DNA of 19,496 nt from Archaeoglobi archaeon (GTDB taxonomy: Archaea > Halobacteriota > Archaeoglobi > Archaeoglobales > Archaeoglobaceae), in assembly GCA_029259455.1 (NCBI GenBank), contig JAPDIT010000049.1:1-19496 (forward strand). The letters run 5' to 3'. The notes beneath the pieces were generated by a model. That model had not been told where the DNA came from and did no database searches. It saw only the letters and a program-made list of their open reading frames with translations. Both the position numbers and the translations under genes were made by a program. This document shows, one piece after another, positions 1 through 7,154 of the stretch. Positions within the stretch are counted from its first letter, which is position 1, and the number at the start of each line of letters is the position of its first letter.

Positions 1-320
1 AGAAAACCTACTGCTGTGGAGCTGGAGGAGGTATGCTCGCTGATGAGATAATGGATCTGAGAATGCGTGGTGTTATGCCGAGAATGATGGCTGTAAGGCA
101 TGTCTACAGAAAATACGGCGTCAACATCCTGCTAACGCCATGTGCCATAGACAAGGCCCAGTTCCCGCATGCACTGGAATACTGGAAGATACCGATCGAA
201 GTTGGAGGACCAATGGAGATGGTCGGAAACGCTCTTGTTCTTACTGCCTTCGGCGAGAAGCCAGAAGACAGACAGTTTGACCTGAGAGGAGAGCCGCTGA
301 AGGAAGAGGAGGGTGAGTGA
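1..320 (+). CDS. hmeD: HmeD/DsrK-like Fe-S protein, C-terminal fragment (5' end outside window)
   Basis: This is the last 105 codons of a heterodisulfide-reductase-like iron-sulfur subunit; the in-frame codons begin at position 3 and the start lies left of the window. The fragment opens with YCCGAGGG, the second CCG (cysteine-rich) domain motif typical of HdrD, DsrK and GlcF proteins, followed by the closing part of that domain with ILLTPCAIDKAQFPHAL. In the DsrMKJOP/Hme family this cytoplasmic subunit carries 4Fe-4S clusters and a catalytic Fe-S site, and is thought to link a membrane quinone pool to DsrC-type or thiol/disulfide chemistry in sulfate reduction. The assignment to Hme/Dsr, rather than another HdrD paralogue, rests on the triheme DsrJ-like gene that follows at once. 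The start codon of the next gene lies 1 nt beyond this stop. The rest of the operon should be to the left. Confidence 0.85.
   Translation, partial: KTYCCGAGGGMLADEIMDLRMRGVMPRMMAVRHVYRKYGVNILLTPCAIDKAQFPHALEYWKIPIEVGGPMEMVGNALVLTAFGEKPEDRQFDLRGEPLKEEEGE
308..315 (+). promoter_or_regulatory. Ribosome binding site of hmeE
   Basis: A purine-rich GAGGGTG stretch lies inside the last codons of hmeD and just before ATG 322. It resembles the archaeal anti-16S GGAGG/GGTGA signal and supports ATG 322 over the in-frame GTG at 313 as the hmeE start. Confidence 0.5.
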
Positions 321-321
321 A

Positions 322-750
322 ATGTACAACAAGAAGTACGTGATCCCCCTAATCCTGATATTCCTCGTAGGTTTCTTCACGCCCTACTGGCACAACGCCA
401 TGGCAGGAACCTTCGGCCATGTCCCTGAACTCAAAAAACCTGCTGGAGAGTGTGTTGAAGATAAAGACTGGATGGCCGCCAACCACATGCTTCTGCTGCA
501 ACAGTGGAGAACCCAGGCAATAAGGCATGGCGCGGAAGGAGGAAGAATCTACCACAGCTTCACAACTGGCGAGGAGTACCACGCCTCAATAAACACATGC
601 TGGAGCTGTCATGAGGGCAAGGAAGAGTTCTGCGACCAGTGCCACGATTACGTGGGCATTCATCCTGAGTGCTGGGACTGCCACTACACTCCAGATATTG
701 AAAAGCCACACTACAGCGGAGTTGAAGAGTTGAGCAAATATTTCTCCTAA
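322..750 (+). CDS. hmeE: HmeE/DsrJ-like membrane-anchored triheme cytochrome c
   Basis: This 142-aa protein has a hydrophobic segment at about residues 6-20, which looks like an uncleaved signal anchor, and then a soluble part with exactly three CXXCH heme c motifs at 93-97 (CWSCH), 104-108 (CDQCH) and 117-121 (CWDCH). That pattern matches DsrJ, the extracytoplasmic triheme subunit of the DsrMKJOP complex, called HmeE in Archaeoglobus. A lone cysteine at residue 44 (AGECVED) corresponds in position to the DsrJ cysteine reported as an axial heme ligand, giving one heme His/Cys coordination. The gene follows hmeD with 1 nt between stop and ATG. I chose ATG 322 because a purine-rich site precedes it; GTG 313 would add three residues. 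The stop shares 4 nt with the stop of the convergent gene on the other strand. Confidence 0.9.
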   Translation: MYNKKYVIPLILIFLVGFFTPYWHNAMAGTFGHVPELKKPAGECVEDKDWMAANHMLLLQQWRTQAIRHGAEGGRIYHSFTTGEEYHASINTCWSCHEGKEEFCDQCHDYVGIHPECWDCHYTPDIEKPHYSGVEELSKYFS

Positions 751-1613
751 TTTTTATACATTCTGTAAAGCTCAGCCCTTCTGGCTTCAAGAAGCTCTTC
801 TTCAACTCCCGCAAACTCTGCTGCAGACTGGACTTTTACACCCGCTTCTTCTCCGGCCTTAAAAACATCCTGCATTCTCTCCCTCCAGTTTAAATCTCTG
901 GTCAGATGGTGGTCAAGCACGAGTGTCTTTACATCCGTTTCTGCAATCAGCTTTTTTAAATTCTCAATGCTGTTCTGAAAAGACTTCTGAGAGAAGCGAT
1001 AGCCGAGCATATATGTCATAGGGCCGTCAATGAAAACAACCTGAGCAGACTTCTCAAGCATAAAGGCAAGCTGCTCAGCGTTGTTCGGTCCTTCAACATC
1101 TGACGAAAACAGGAAGCTCTTCTTCCCATCATCAACGTAAACCTCAACAACGAATCCAAGCCTGCTGTCTGTCCCGTGAAAAACGGGATTTGATACCTCA
1201 ACAACTGTATTACCGAATTCATAGCTTTTTCCGTCGCAGTACTCTATCTCAACATCCACAGCCTCAAGCTGCTCTAAGAAGAACTTTGCCCTGCCCATCT
1301 GGCTTTTGTTGATCTTCTCCTTAGGGTGCTTCAGCAGAAGCTTTTTACCTGAAAAAATTTCAACCTCGTTTGGGTCGTGGTGGTCGTAGTGGTAGTGCGT
1401 AATGATTGCTAAATCAGCCTTTTTCATCATCTCCTTGATCTCCTCCCATTTCCGGTTCATCCTCTCAATCTCTATTCTGTGGGGAGGGAGACGGTAGCGT
1501 TTTGGAGCAAGGCTAACTCCGGGGTCAATGAGGATGGATGCATCATTTGTCTTAGCAAAAGTCGCCATACTCCTTACTCCCATGGAGTCGTAGGCTATGG
1601 GGACAATCTCCAT
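747..1613 (-). CDS. UPF0282-type metallo-beta-lactamase-fold hydrolase
   Basis: This 288-aa protein carries the metallo-beta-lactamase signature HYHYDHHD at residues 73-80, giving candidate metal ligands H73, H75, D77 and H78. Further conserved ligand-like positions are the His in PVFHGTD, the Asp in FSSDVEG and the His pair in LVLDHHLTRD. The N-terminus (MGVRSMATF, ILIDPGVSLAPKRYRLPPH) is typical of the archaeal UPF0282 family, whose substrate is unknown to me. I chose ATG 1613; an in-frame TTG two codons upstream is less likely because a T-rich box at 1635-1642 sits 26 nt before the ATG. The gene is divergent from the PHP-domain gene and its stop overlaps that of hmeE. The fold assignment is firm; the function is not known. 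Confidence 0.85.
   Translation of the reverse strand: MEIVPIAYDSMGVRSMATFAKTNDASILIDPGVSLAPKRYRLPPHRIEIERMNRKWEEIKEMMKKADLAIITHYHYDHHDPNEVEIFSGKKLLLKHPKEKINKSQMGRAKFFLEQLEAVDVEIEYCDGKSYEFGNTVVEVSNPVFHGTDSRLGFVVEVYVDDGKKSFLFSSDVEGPNNAEQLAFMLEKSAQVVFIDGPMTYMLGYRFSQKSFQNSIENLKKLIAETDVKTLVLDHHLTRDLNWRERMQDVFKAGEEAGVKVQSAAEFAGVEEELLEARRAELYRMYKN
751..755 (+). terminator. Oligo-T stretch after the Hme operon
   Basis: Five T residues follow the hmeE stop codon directly. Archaeal RNA polymerase commonly terminates at such oligo-T tracts. The tract lies within the last codons of the convergent gene. This is a weak call from composition only. Confidence 0.25.
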
Positions 1614-1632
1614 ATACAATTTTCAGGCAAAC

Positions 1633-1642
1633 AATAAAAAAA
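1633..1642. promoter_or_regulatory. Probable TATA element between the divergent UPF0282 and PHP genes
   Basis: The 48-bp divergent spacer has one A/T run, read as TTTTTTTATT on the - strand and AATAAAAAAA on the +. Its centre lies about 26 nt before ATG 1613 (-) and about 25 nt before GTG 1662 (+), the normal archaeal TATA-to-start distance for leaderless mRNA. The + reading is a poor TATA match, so service to the PHP gene is uncertain. Confidence 0.4.
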
Positions 1643-1661
1643 CCTGACGATAATCTAAGTT

Positions 1662-2288
1662 GTGTTGAGAGCAGAGCTTCATGTCCACTCCTCCATAAGC
1701 GATGGAAAGGATAGTGTAAGAAAGATTCTGAAATCTGCGATTGAAAAGAGAATCGACGTTATATCAATAACAGATCACGACACCGTTCAGGGCTCCTTAG
1801 AGGCTCTAGACGTTGTCGAGGAGGAGAAATTACCCATAAGAGTGCTTCCGGGATGCGAGATAACGTCCTCCTCTGGCCATATCCTCGCCTTTGGCATAAC
1901 AAAGGACGTTGAACCAAAGATGTCTGCTGAAGAGACGTGCAGAACTGTGAGAGAGCTTGGAGGAGTTTGTTTTCTCGCCCACCCCTTCGATTTTATTCGG
2001 GGAGGGAGCATGAGGTTGAAAGATTTCAGGGTTGTGGATGGTGTTGAAACTTTTAACGCCAAGAGCTACTTCAACTTCATGGCCAAAAGATGCGCCAAGA
2101 AGTTTTTCAAACCCGAAATTGCCGGCAGTGATGCACACTCTGCCAGATCAGTTGGGCTTGCCATCAATTTCCTCCCCGACAATCTCAGTCTTGTAGAATC
2201 AATTTTCCATGCTCGATACGACGGGAAAAGAGTCTCAGTCAGGGAGAGATTAGCTTTTCTGCTATTTCGACTAAGTCAACGACTTTGA
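1662..2288 (+). CDS. PHP-domain metal-dependent phosphoesterase
   Basis: This 208-aa protein shows all the usual PHP motifs: H7-x-H9 followed by S-D14-G, ITDHDT at 36-41, E66 in PGCEITS, LAHPFD with H107, and GSDAH with D157 and H159. These form the multi-metal site of the PHP family, which includes DNA polymerase PHP domains, histidinol phosphatase and archaeal or bacterial nucleoside 3',5'-bisphosphate and RNA-degrading phosphoesterases. The length fits a stand-alone PHP enzyme; the substrate cannot be read from sequence. The start is GTG at 1662, close to the first motif and placed about 25 nt after an A-rich box. The last 50 nt overlap the 3' end of the Fe-S gene on the opposite strand. 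Confidence 0.85.
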   Translation: MLRAELHVHSSISDGKDSVRKILKSAIEKRIDVISITDHDTVQGSLEALDVVEEEKLPIRVLPGCEITSSSGHILAFGITKDVEPKMSAEETCRTVRELGGVCFLAHPFDFIRGGSMRLKDFRVVDGVETFNAKSYFNFMAKRCAKKFFKPEIAGSDAHSARSVGLAINFLPDNLSLVESIFHARYDGKRVSVRERLAFLLFRLSQRL

Positions 2289-3345
2289 TTTTATTGCCCA
2301 GCTTTTCCGCGGATTTGGAGAGGTGGTACTCGCAGAAGGGACAGCACGTTATGAGATATTTTGCTCCTGTCTCCATAGCTTCAAGAACCCTTTGCCTTCC
2401 GATCTCAAAGGATATTTCGGGGAACTGACTTCTCAGCCCACCACCAGCACCACAGCAGAGTGCCTGCTCTCTGTTCCTCTCCATCTCAACGAAATCGATG
2501 CCAAGCTTCTTTATGATGTTTCTCGGCTCTTCGTACATCCCCATGTGTCTTCCGAGATGACAGGGGTCGTGGTAGGTAGCCTTTGCAGCTATGTCAGCCT
2601 TCTCAAACACGCCAAATTTATCAAGTATCGTAACGGTATGAATTACTTCAATGTCAAATTCATACCCTTTCTCTTCAGCAATCTTGGGATAGTCAAGGGA
2701 TAACGTTCTATAACAACCCGGACAGGAGGTTATTATTCTCTCTATTCCCGCCCTCTGCCAATACCTGAAGTTTTTCTCGAAGAGTTTTTCGACAATGTCT
2801 TTCTGTCCCGTTCGCAGGAATGGAGAGCCGCAACAGTACTCATTCTTACCAGCGATGGTGAAATCAATTCCGAGCTTGTTAAGAGCGCTGGCCGTCGATT
2901 TAGCCAGATTTTGTAGTCTGAAACTTGCTGTACAGCCGGCAAAGTAAAGCGTTTTTGCAGGTTTGATCTCAAAGTCCGCCCACTCACCTCTCCTCTCCTG
3001 ATCCCCGCTGTAGGGATTGTAGTTCCTGAAGGTAATTTCCCTCAATTTTCTGTGTACAGAAAGAGGTGCCATACCCTTCTGAACAAGTTCCCTTCTCAGT
3101 TCTTCCCAGAAATCAATTAATGGTATCCCAACAGGGCAGACTTCTTGGCATAAACCGCAAACAGAGCACTTGAAGATGTCTTTGGCCACCTTCTGGTCAA
3201 TCTCTATGTCACCATTCAGATATTTCAGAGCCAGCTGAATCTTTCCCCTTGGCGAGACGGTTTCCCATCCTTCAATTCTGTAGGTTGGACAGGTCATACA
3301 GTATCCGCATTTGCTGCACTTTGTCGCAATTTCTCTCAGATTCAT
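2239..3345 (-). CDS. GlcF/HdrD-like two-cluster Fe-S oxidoreductase subunit
   Basis: This 368-aa protein has two N-terminal 4Fe-4S motifs, C10-C13-C16-C19-P and a later CSVCGLCQEVCP near residues 60-70, and then two cysteine-rich CCG domains marked by NEYCCGSP and ALCCGAGGG. That architecture is that of GlcF (glycolate oxidase Fe-S subunit), GlpC and the lactate-utilisation Fe-S proteins. The first cluster has two residues, not the usual three, before its last cysteine. The gene starts inside the stop of the upstream FAD oxidase gene (ATGA overlap at 3342-3345), so the two are almost certainly co-translated subunits of one dehydrogenase that passes electrons from an organic 2-hydroxyacid to a quinone or to a Hdr-like acceptor. 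The substrate (glycolate, D-lactate or other) is not determined. The 3' end overlaps the PHP gene by 50 nt. Confidence 0.85.
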   Translation of the reverse strand: MNLREIATKCSKCGYCMTCPTYRIEGWETVSPRGKIQLALKYLNGDIEIDQKVAKDIFKCSVCGLCQEVCPVGIPLIDFWEELRRELVQKGMAPLSVHRKLREITFRNYNPYSGDQERRGEWADFEIKPAKTLYFAGCTASFRLQNLAKSTASALNKLGIDFTIAGKNEYCCGSPFLRTGQKDIVEKLFEKNFRYWQRAGIERIITSCPGCYRTLSLDYPKIAEEKGYEFDIEVIHTVTILDKFGVFEKADIAAKATYHDPCHLGRHMGMYEEPRNIIKKLGIDFVEMERNREQALCCGAGGGLRSQFPEISFEIGRQRVLEAMETGAKYLITCCPFCEYHLSKSAEKLGNKIKVVDLVEIAEKLISP

Positions 3346-4544
3346 ACAATCATCTCTGCCAGCTTTATCATTCTGGAGAAGCTGTTTCCTTCAACCGCCT
3401 TTCCGGGATTCAGGAGTGAGTCCGGATCTATGGCTTTTTTGTAACTCCCGGCATAATCAGCAAGGCCTTTGTGAGGGAACAGCATTCCTGTAGCGTAAGT
3501 TCTCCCACCAAACTTTTCCGCAATTTTTATGAACTTAATAGCTTTCAGTGCAGCCCTGTAGTAGTTACCAACCGGTATGAAGCCGAGGAACACCACATTG
3601 TCCTTGGTAAAAACAGCTTCAACCGGAATATCGACTGTGGAGAGGAAATCTGGTGCAGTCTCGTAAGGAAGTATGGCTTCTGTAAATACAACCTCCCTTT
3701 CTCTGCCCGCCCTGAAGAGGTTGAAGCGATTTTCCCACATTCTACTTCCAAGCTCCTTATCACCCTCCTTTTCCGCCTCACCTTCGTAACTTAGAAGGAG
3801 AAGATCCGCCTCATTAAATCCAAGCATCTTCGCAAGTTCACGATTGACGAAAACTCCGTGATAAGCACCATCAAGCAAATCGATGGATTTTGCAAAATCC
3901 GTTTTAATCGCCACACTGTCAATCCTCACATTATCTCTAAGCTTTAAGCATGCCCTGAGTATCAGTCCAGTTGTTCCGAACAATCCCACATAGTTCTTAA
4001 GTTCATCTCCACCGACTTTCTTTATGCCGTCGAAATCTGCAACTTCCAGCCATTCGATATTCTTTCCTATCCCTCCATACTTCAAACTGCCTATCCCATA
4101 ACCTCCCTGCGCTATCCACCCACCAACAGTTCCTGCAGGGGCGCTTGAAGGATAAACTCGTAATGCCAGTCCATGCCTGTTCAGCTCCTTCTCCACATCC
4201 AGCCAAACTGCACCGCTCTCAACTACCGCTTTTTTTCCAGCAATCTCAATTTTTCTCATTCTGGTAAAGTCAACAACAATGCACGGCTTTATCGTAACCG
4301 CTCCACCGTAAGCAGATGTTGCCGCTCCCCTTGGAACTACGGGAATCCCATACTTCCTGCTTATTTTCAGAACGGCTCTAACTTCTTCATCGCTTTCAGG
4401 TTGAACAACGCAGATGGGGTGTTTTACAAAACGCTCCAGAAATTTGGGTATTTTGAGTAAATCTTGCGAGTAAAGAACCCTCTGTAAAGGGTGAGTATCA
4501 ACTCTTTTAATTGAATGTGATAATTCCAATATCACTGAATCCAT
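3342..4544 (-). CDS. FAD-binding oxidase/dehydrogenase subunit (GlcD/D-lactate dehydrogenase family)
   Basis: This 400-aa protein belongs to the FAD_binding_4 (PCMH/VAO) group. Visible landmarks are VVPRGAATSAYGG at about residues 70-81 (the pyrophosphate-binding loop), SSAPAGTVGGWIAQGGYGIG at about 126-145, and the C-terminal DPDSLLNPGKAV, typical of glycolate oxidase GlcD and D-lactate dehydrogenases. It would oxidise a 2-hydroxyacid using FAD and hand electrons to the Fe-S partner encoded next. At 400 aa it is shorter than the usual 450-500 aa, the difference lying in the central substrate domain. The ATG at 4544 has a T-rich box (4566-4573 on -) about 26 nt upstream. The family is certain; the substrate is not, and lactate or glycolate are inferences from family membership. 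Confidence 0.85.
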   Translation of the reverse strand: MDSVILELSHSIKRVDTHPLQRVLYSQDLLKIPKFLERFVKHPICVVQPESDEEVRAVLKISRKYGIPVVPRGAATSAYGGAVTIKPCIVVDFTRMRKIEIAGKKAVVESGAVWLDVEKELNRHGLALRVYPSSAPAGTVGGWIAQGGYGIGSLKYGGIGKNIEWLEVADFDGIKKVGGDELKNYVGLFGTTGLILRACLKLRDNVRIDSVAIKTDFAKSIDLLDGAYHGVFVNRELAKMLGFNEADLLLLSYEGEAEKEGDKELGSRMWENRFNLFRAGREREVVFTEAILPYETAPDFLSTVDIPVEAVFTKDNVVFLGFIPVGNYYRAALKAIKFIKIAEKFGGRTYATGMLFPHKGLADYAGSYKKAIDPDSLLNPGKAVEGNSFSRMIKLAEMIV

Positions 4545-4565
4545 AATGAGGATGGGGCTTGCAAA

Positions 4566-4573
4566 CTAAAAAA
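4566..4573 (-). promoter_or_regulatory. TATA-like box of the FAD oxidase/Fe-S operon
   Basis: The - strand reads AATTTTTTAG here, centred about 26 nt before ATG 4544, predicting a leaderless transcript. Confidence 0.45.
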
Positions 4574-4602
4574 TTTTGTGAAAATGATTTATAGTTTATA
4601 AT

Positions 4603-4620
4603 ATTCCATGCTATCCATGC
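4603..4620 (+). repeat. Tandem 9-nt near-repeat upstream of the pdxS TATA box
   Basis: ATTCCATGC and TATCCATGC lie head to tail (7 of 9 positions identical) just before the pdxS promoter box. The position would suit a regulator-binding site next to the BRE/TATA, but two short copies could also be chance. Confidence 0.3.
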
Positions 4621-4628
4621 AAGCCAAA

Positions 4629-4636
4629 GTTTATAT
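4629..4636 (+). promoter_or_regulatory. TATA box of pdxST
   Basis: AAAGTTTATATTC has its TTTATAT core centred about 27 nt before ATG 4660. This spacing predicts transcription beginning at or next to that ATG. A second AT-rich element (TTTATAGTTTATAA, near 4588-4601) lies further upstream. Confidence 0.6.
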
Positions 4637-4659
4637 TCAGCCATTGCCAAGTGATGACG

Positions 4660-5670
4660 ATGAAGATAAACTTAGAAAAGCTAAAATTCGGCACAGAGCT
4701 GATCAAGAGAGGATTTGCTAAAATGCAGAAAGGCGGAGTGATAATGGATGTAACAAATGTGGAACAGGCAATAATAGCTGAAGAAGCGGGAGCTGTGGCA
4801 GTTATGGCTCTGCACAAAGTACCAGCAGATATCAGGGCTACAGGTGGAGTGGCAAGAATGGCTGACCCAAAGAAGATTCAGGAAATCATTGATGCAGTGA
4901 CGATTCCAGTGATGGCAAAGTGCAGAATTGGGCACATAGCTGAGGCCAGAGCCCTTGAGGCTCTTGGAGTTGACATGATTGATGAGAGTGAAGTTCTTAC
5001 TCCAGCGGATGTGTTCTTCCACATCGACAAGAGAAAGTTTGTTGTCCCGTTTGTCTGCGGTGCAAGGAGCCTTGGGGAGGCTGTGAGAAGGATATGGGAA
5101 GGAGCAGCGATGATAAGGACAAAGGGTGAGGCTGGAACCGGCAACATCGTTGAGGCTGTAAAGCACATGAGGCTGATAAACAGAGCGATTTTCGAGCTGC
5201 AGAGGATGGACGAAGAAAAGATATACATCACAGCCGAGAACTATGCCTACAGATATGCCGAACTTGCCTCGAAAGTCAGAGAGGAGATGGGGCTTGGAGA
5301 AGTTTCCAGAAATGATGTAGTCTTTGAGGAGTACACTCTCGGCGAAATCATAACCGGGATATACGAAATCCTTCTTGAGATCAGAGAGCTTGGAAGGCTT
5401 CCAGTTGTGAACTTCGCTGCCGGAGGTGTTGCAACGCCAGCGGATGCCGCACTGATGATGCAGCTTGGAGCAGACGGAGTTTTCGTTGGTTCGGGGATAT
5501 TCAAGTCATCCAACCCACCGGAGTATGCCAAAGCCATTGTTGAGGCTGTCCAGCACTACGACGAGCCAGAAGTGATTGCTGAAGTTTCAAAGGGATTGGG
5601 TGAGGCAATGAAGGGTCTCGACATCTTCAAGCTCAGTGAGGAGGAGAGGCTGCAGACAAGAGGTGTATGA
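4660..5670 (+). CDS. pdxS: PLP synthase subunit PdxS
   Basis: PdxS builds pyridoxal 5'-phosphate from ribose 5-phosphate, glyceraldehyde 3-phosphate and ammonia supplied by PdxT. The sequence is unmistakable: GGVIMDVTN near the N-terminus (conserved Asp about residue 30), PVMAKCRIGHIAEA with the lysine that forms the first substrate imine (about residue 87), and RTKGEAGTGN with the second catalytic lysine region. The 336-aa length, about 40 more than bacterial PdxS, fits archaeal members, which carry an insertion in the second half. GTG 4651 and ATG 4654 are in-frame alternatives, but ATG 4660 sits at the right distance from the TATA box for a leaderless message. The stop overlaps the pdxT start by ATGA, ensuring matched synthesis of the two subunits. 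Confidence 0.97.
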   Translation: MKINLEKLKFGTELIKRGFAKMQKGGVIMDVTNVEQAIIAEEAGAVAVMALHKVPADIRATGGVARMADPKKIQEIIDAVTIPVMAKCRIGHIAEARALEALGVDMIDESEVLTPADVFFHIDKRKFVVPFVCGARSLGEAVRRIWEGAAMIRTKGEAGTGNIVEAVKHMRLINRAIFELQRMDEEKIYITAENYAYRYAELASKVREEMGLGEVSRNDVVFEEYTLGEIITGIYEILLEIRELGRLPVVNFAAGGVATPADAALMMQLGADGVFVGSGIFKSSNPPEYAKAIVEAVQHYDEPEVIAEVSKGLGEAMKGLDIFKLSEEERLQTRGV

Positions 5671-6263
5671 GAGTAGCGATAGTCGGAGTTCAGGGGGATG
5701 TCGAGGAGCACGTTTTAGCTACAAAAAGGGCTCTGAAGAACCTGAGAATTAGCGGCGAGGTTGTTGCTACAAGGAGAAAAGGTGTGGTTTCAAAAAGCGA
5801 TGCTGTAATCCTTCCCGGTGGGGAGAGCACTACAATAAGCAAACTAATTTTTTCTGATGGTATCGCAGATGAGATTTTACAGCTTGCAGAAGGAGGAAAA
5901 CCTGTTATGGGTACATGTGCCGGTTTAATTCTGCTCTCAAAGTATGGAGATGAACAGGTTGAAAAAACAAACACAAAGCTCCTGGGTCTGCTTGATGCAA
6001 AGGTCAAGAGGAATGCTTTTGGAAGGCAGAGGGAGAGCTTCCAAGTGCCTCTTGAAGTCAAGCATGTCGGAAGATTCGAAGCTGTATTCATAAGAGCTCC
6101 AGCAATAGTGGAGGTCGGCAAAGATGTCGAGGTTCTTGCAACTCTAGAGGACTTTATCGTTGCAGCAAAGCAGAGAAATGTTTTAGGGTTAGCGTTTCAT
6201 CCCGAATTAACCAATGACACCAGAATCCACGAATTTTTCCTGAAAATTGGAGATCGTCGATGA
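5667..6263 (+). CDS. pdxT: PLP synthase glutaminase subunit PdxT
   Basis: This 198-aa class I glutamine amidotransferase supplies ammonia to PdxS. It has ILPGGESTTISKL at 48-60 (glutamine-binding, diagnostic of PdxT over HisH), the nucleophile C84 in MGTCAGL, and the H178/E180 pair in AFHPELT. RRKGV and QRESFQVPL regions also match PdxT. Length is normal for the family. It begins inside the pdxS stop (ATGA at 5667-5670), and its own stop overlaps the ATG of the broken transporter gene in the same way (6260-6263). HisH and other glutaminases share the fold, but the partner gene settles the identity. Confidence 0.96.
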   Translation: MRVAIVGVQGDVEEHVLATKRALKNLRISGEVVATRRKGVVSKSDAVILPGGESTTISKLIFSDGIADEILQLAEGGKPVMGTCAGLILLSKYGDEQVEKTNTKLLGLLDAKVKRNAFGRQRESFQVPLEVKHVGRFEAVFIRAPAIVEVGKDVEVLATLEDFIVAAKQRNVLGLAFHPELTNDTRIHEFFLKIGDRR

Positions 6264-7122
6264 ACTCAAGAACTCACCTCCTTCTAACCCTAACAATGCT
6301 CATATGGGCTGGTTCGTTTATATTTATAAAAATTTGGTTTAAGGGGGCTTGACCCTTACAACCTCGCATTCTACCGTTTTCTTATAGCCTCTCCACTTCT
6401 CTTGGTGTGGGTATTCTGGAGAAGAGGTGTTGTAAAGCCAAATGGTTTCGAATGAGTTCATTTATCAATTCTTGCACTCTCAGGAGTCACTCTGCTCTAC
6501 GCCGTCCAATTTTTGGCTCTGAAGTACACCACAGCAACAAATGCCTCGATACTCATCAACACCTCAGCAGTATTTGTTGCCATCCGGGGTTTTGTTAAAT
6601 GAGAGGACAATCCACGGAAGGTGGCAGGAGTATTTCTATCCTTCGCCGGAGTAATACTCATAGTTTCGAAAGGCACACTGGAGTTTTTCAGCTCAAAAAC
6701 ACTGTTTGGAGATGTCTTAATGATTATAGTTTCATGTGGGCTGTTTACACCGTTCTTGGATCAAAAATGCTTTTGAAGTGCAACCGCGAGACGCTCACAG
6801 CTTATGCATTTTTACTGGGGACGATTTATCTCCTGCCTTTCGCCCTGTATGCCGGCCTTGCAAACCCTCTGACGCTTAACTCAGATACCATTGCTGCTCT
6901 CCTTTATTTATCCATCCTCTGCTCGTCTTTGTCTACGTCGTGTGGTACTATGCCCTGACTAATGCTGACTCGACAAGCGTTGCGGTCTACGTTTACCTCG
7001 TTCCGCTCTTCACAGCTATATTCGCATTTTATACACTCAACGAGAGGCCTGATTTATTTACCGCATTAGGAGGAATAATTACAATTTCCGGCGTTTACCT
7101 CACCACAGCCAAGCATCAATAG
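6260..7122 (+). pseudogene. Broken EamA/DMT-family membrane transporter
   Basis: Pieces of one EamA (drug/metabolite transporter) protein are spread over three frames: TMLIWAGSFIFIKIWFKG, then DPYNLAFYRFLIASPLLLV, ALKYTTATNASILINTSAVFVAI, KVAGVFLSFAGVILIVSKGTLE, WAVYTVLGSKMLL, and YALTNADSTSVAVYVYLVPLF plus ITISGVYLTTAK. Together they span the ten-helix family length. Lesions I can place are an extra G in the G run at 6343-6347, an in-frame TGA at 6453-6455 where Trp would fit, frame changes near 6597, near 6617, near 6736 and near 6918. The start ATG overlaps the pdxT stop, so the gene was once part of the pdx operon. Its substrate is unknown; a link to vitamin B6 or its precursors is only suggested by position. 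Five frame changes and one stop argue for real decay, although sequencing error cannot be excluded. Confidence 0.85.
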
Positions 7123-7123
7123 T

Positions 7124-7131
7124 TTTATAAA
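7124..7131 (+). promoter_or_regulatory. TATA box of rps6e
   Basis: A consensus TTTATAAA lies at the 3' edge of the transporter pseudogene, centred about 27 nt before ATG 7155. A leaderless mRNA is predicted. Confidence 0.75.
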
Positions 7132-7154
7132 TCCTCGACTCAAGCAACTCCTGC

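Noticed and set aside
2323..2703. A 126-codon open frame on + opposite the GlcF-like gene.
   Set aside because: The Fe-S protein on - has conserved cysteine motifs throughout this stretch, so the + frame is not supported.
4681..5166. A 161-codon open frame on - opposite pdxS.
   Set aside because: PdxS is certain on the + strand; the antisense product is rich in Ser, His and Cys, typical of a shadow frame.
6453..6455. The in-frame TGA in the EamA gene as a selenocysteine codon.
   Set aside because: There are five other lesions in the same gene, the position fits tryptophan in a membrane segment, and no SECIS-like element was apparent.
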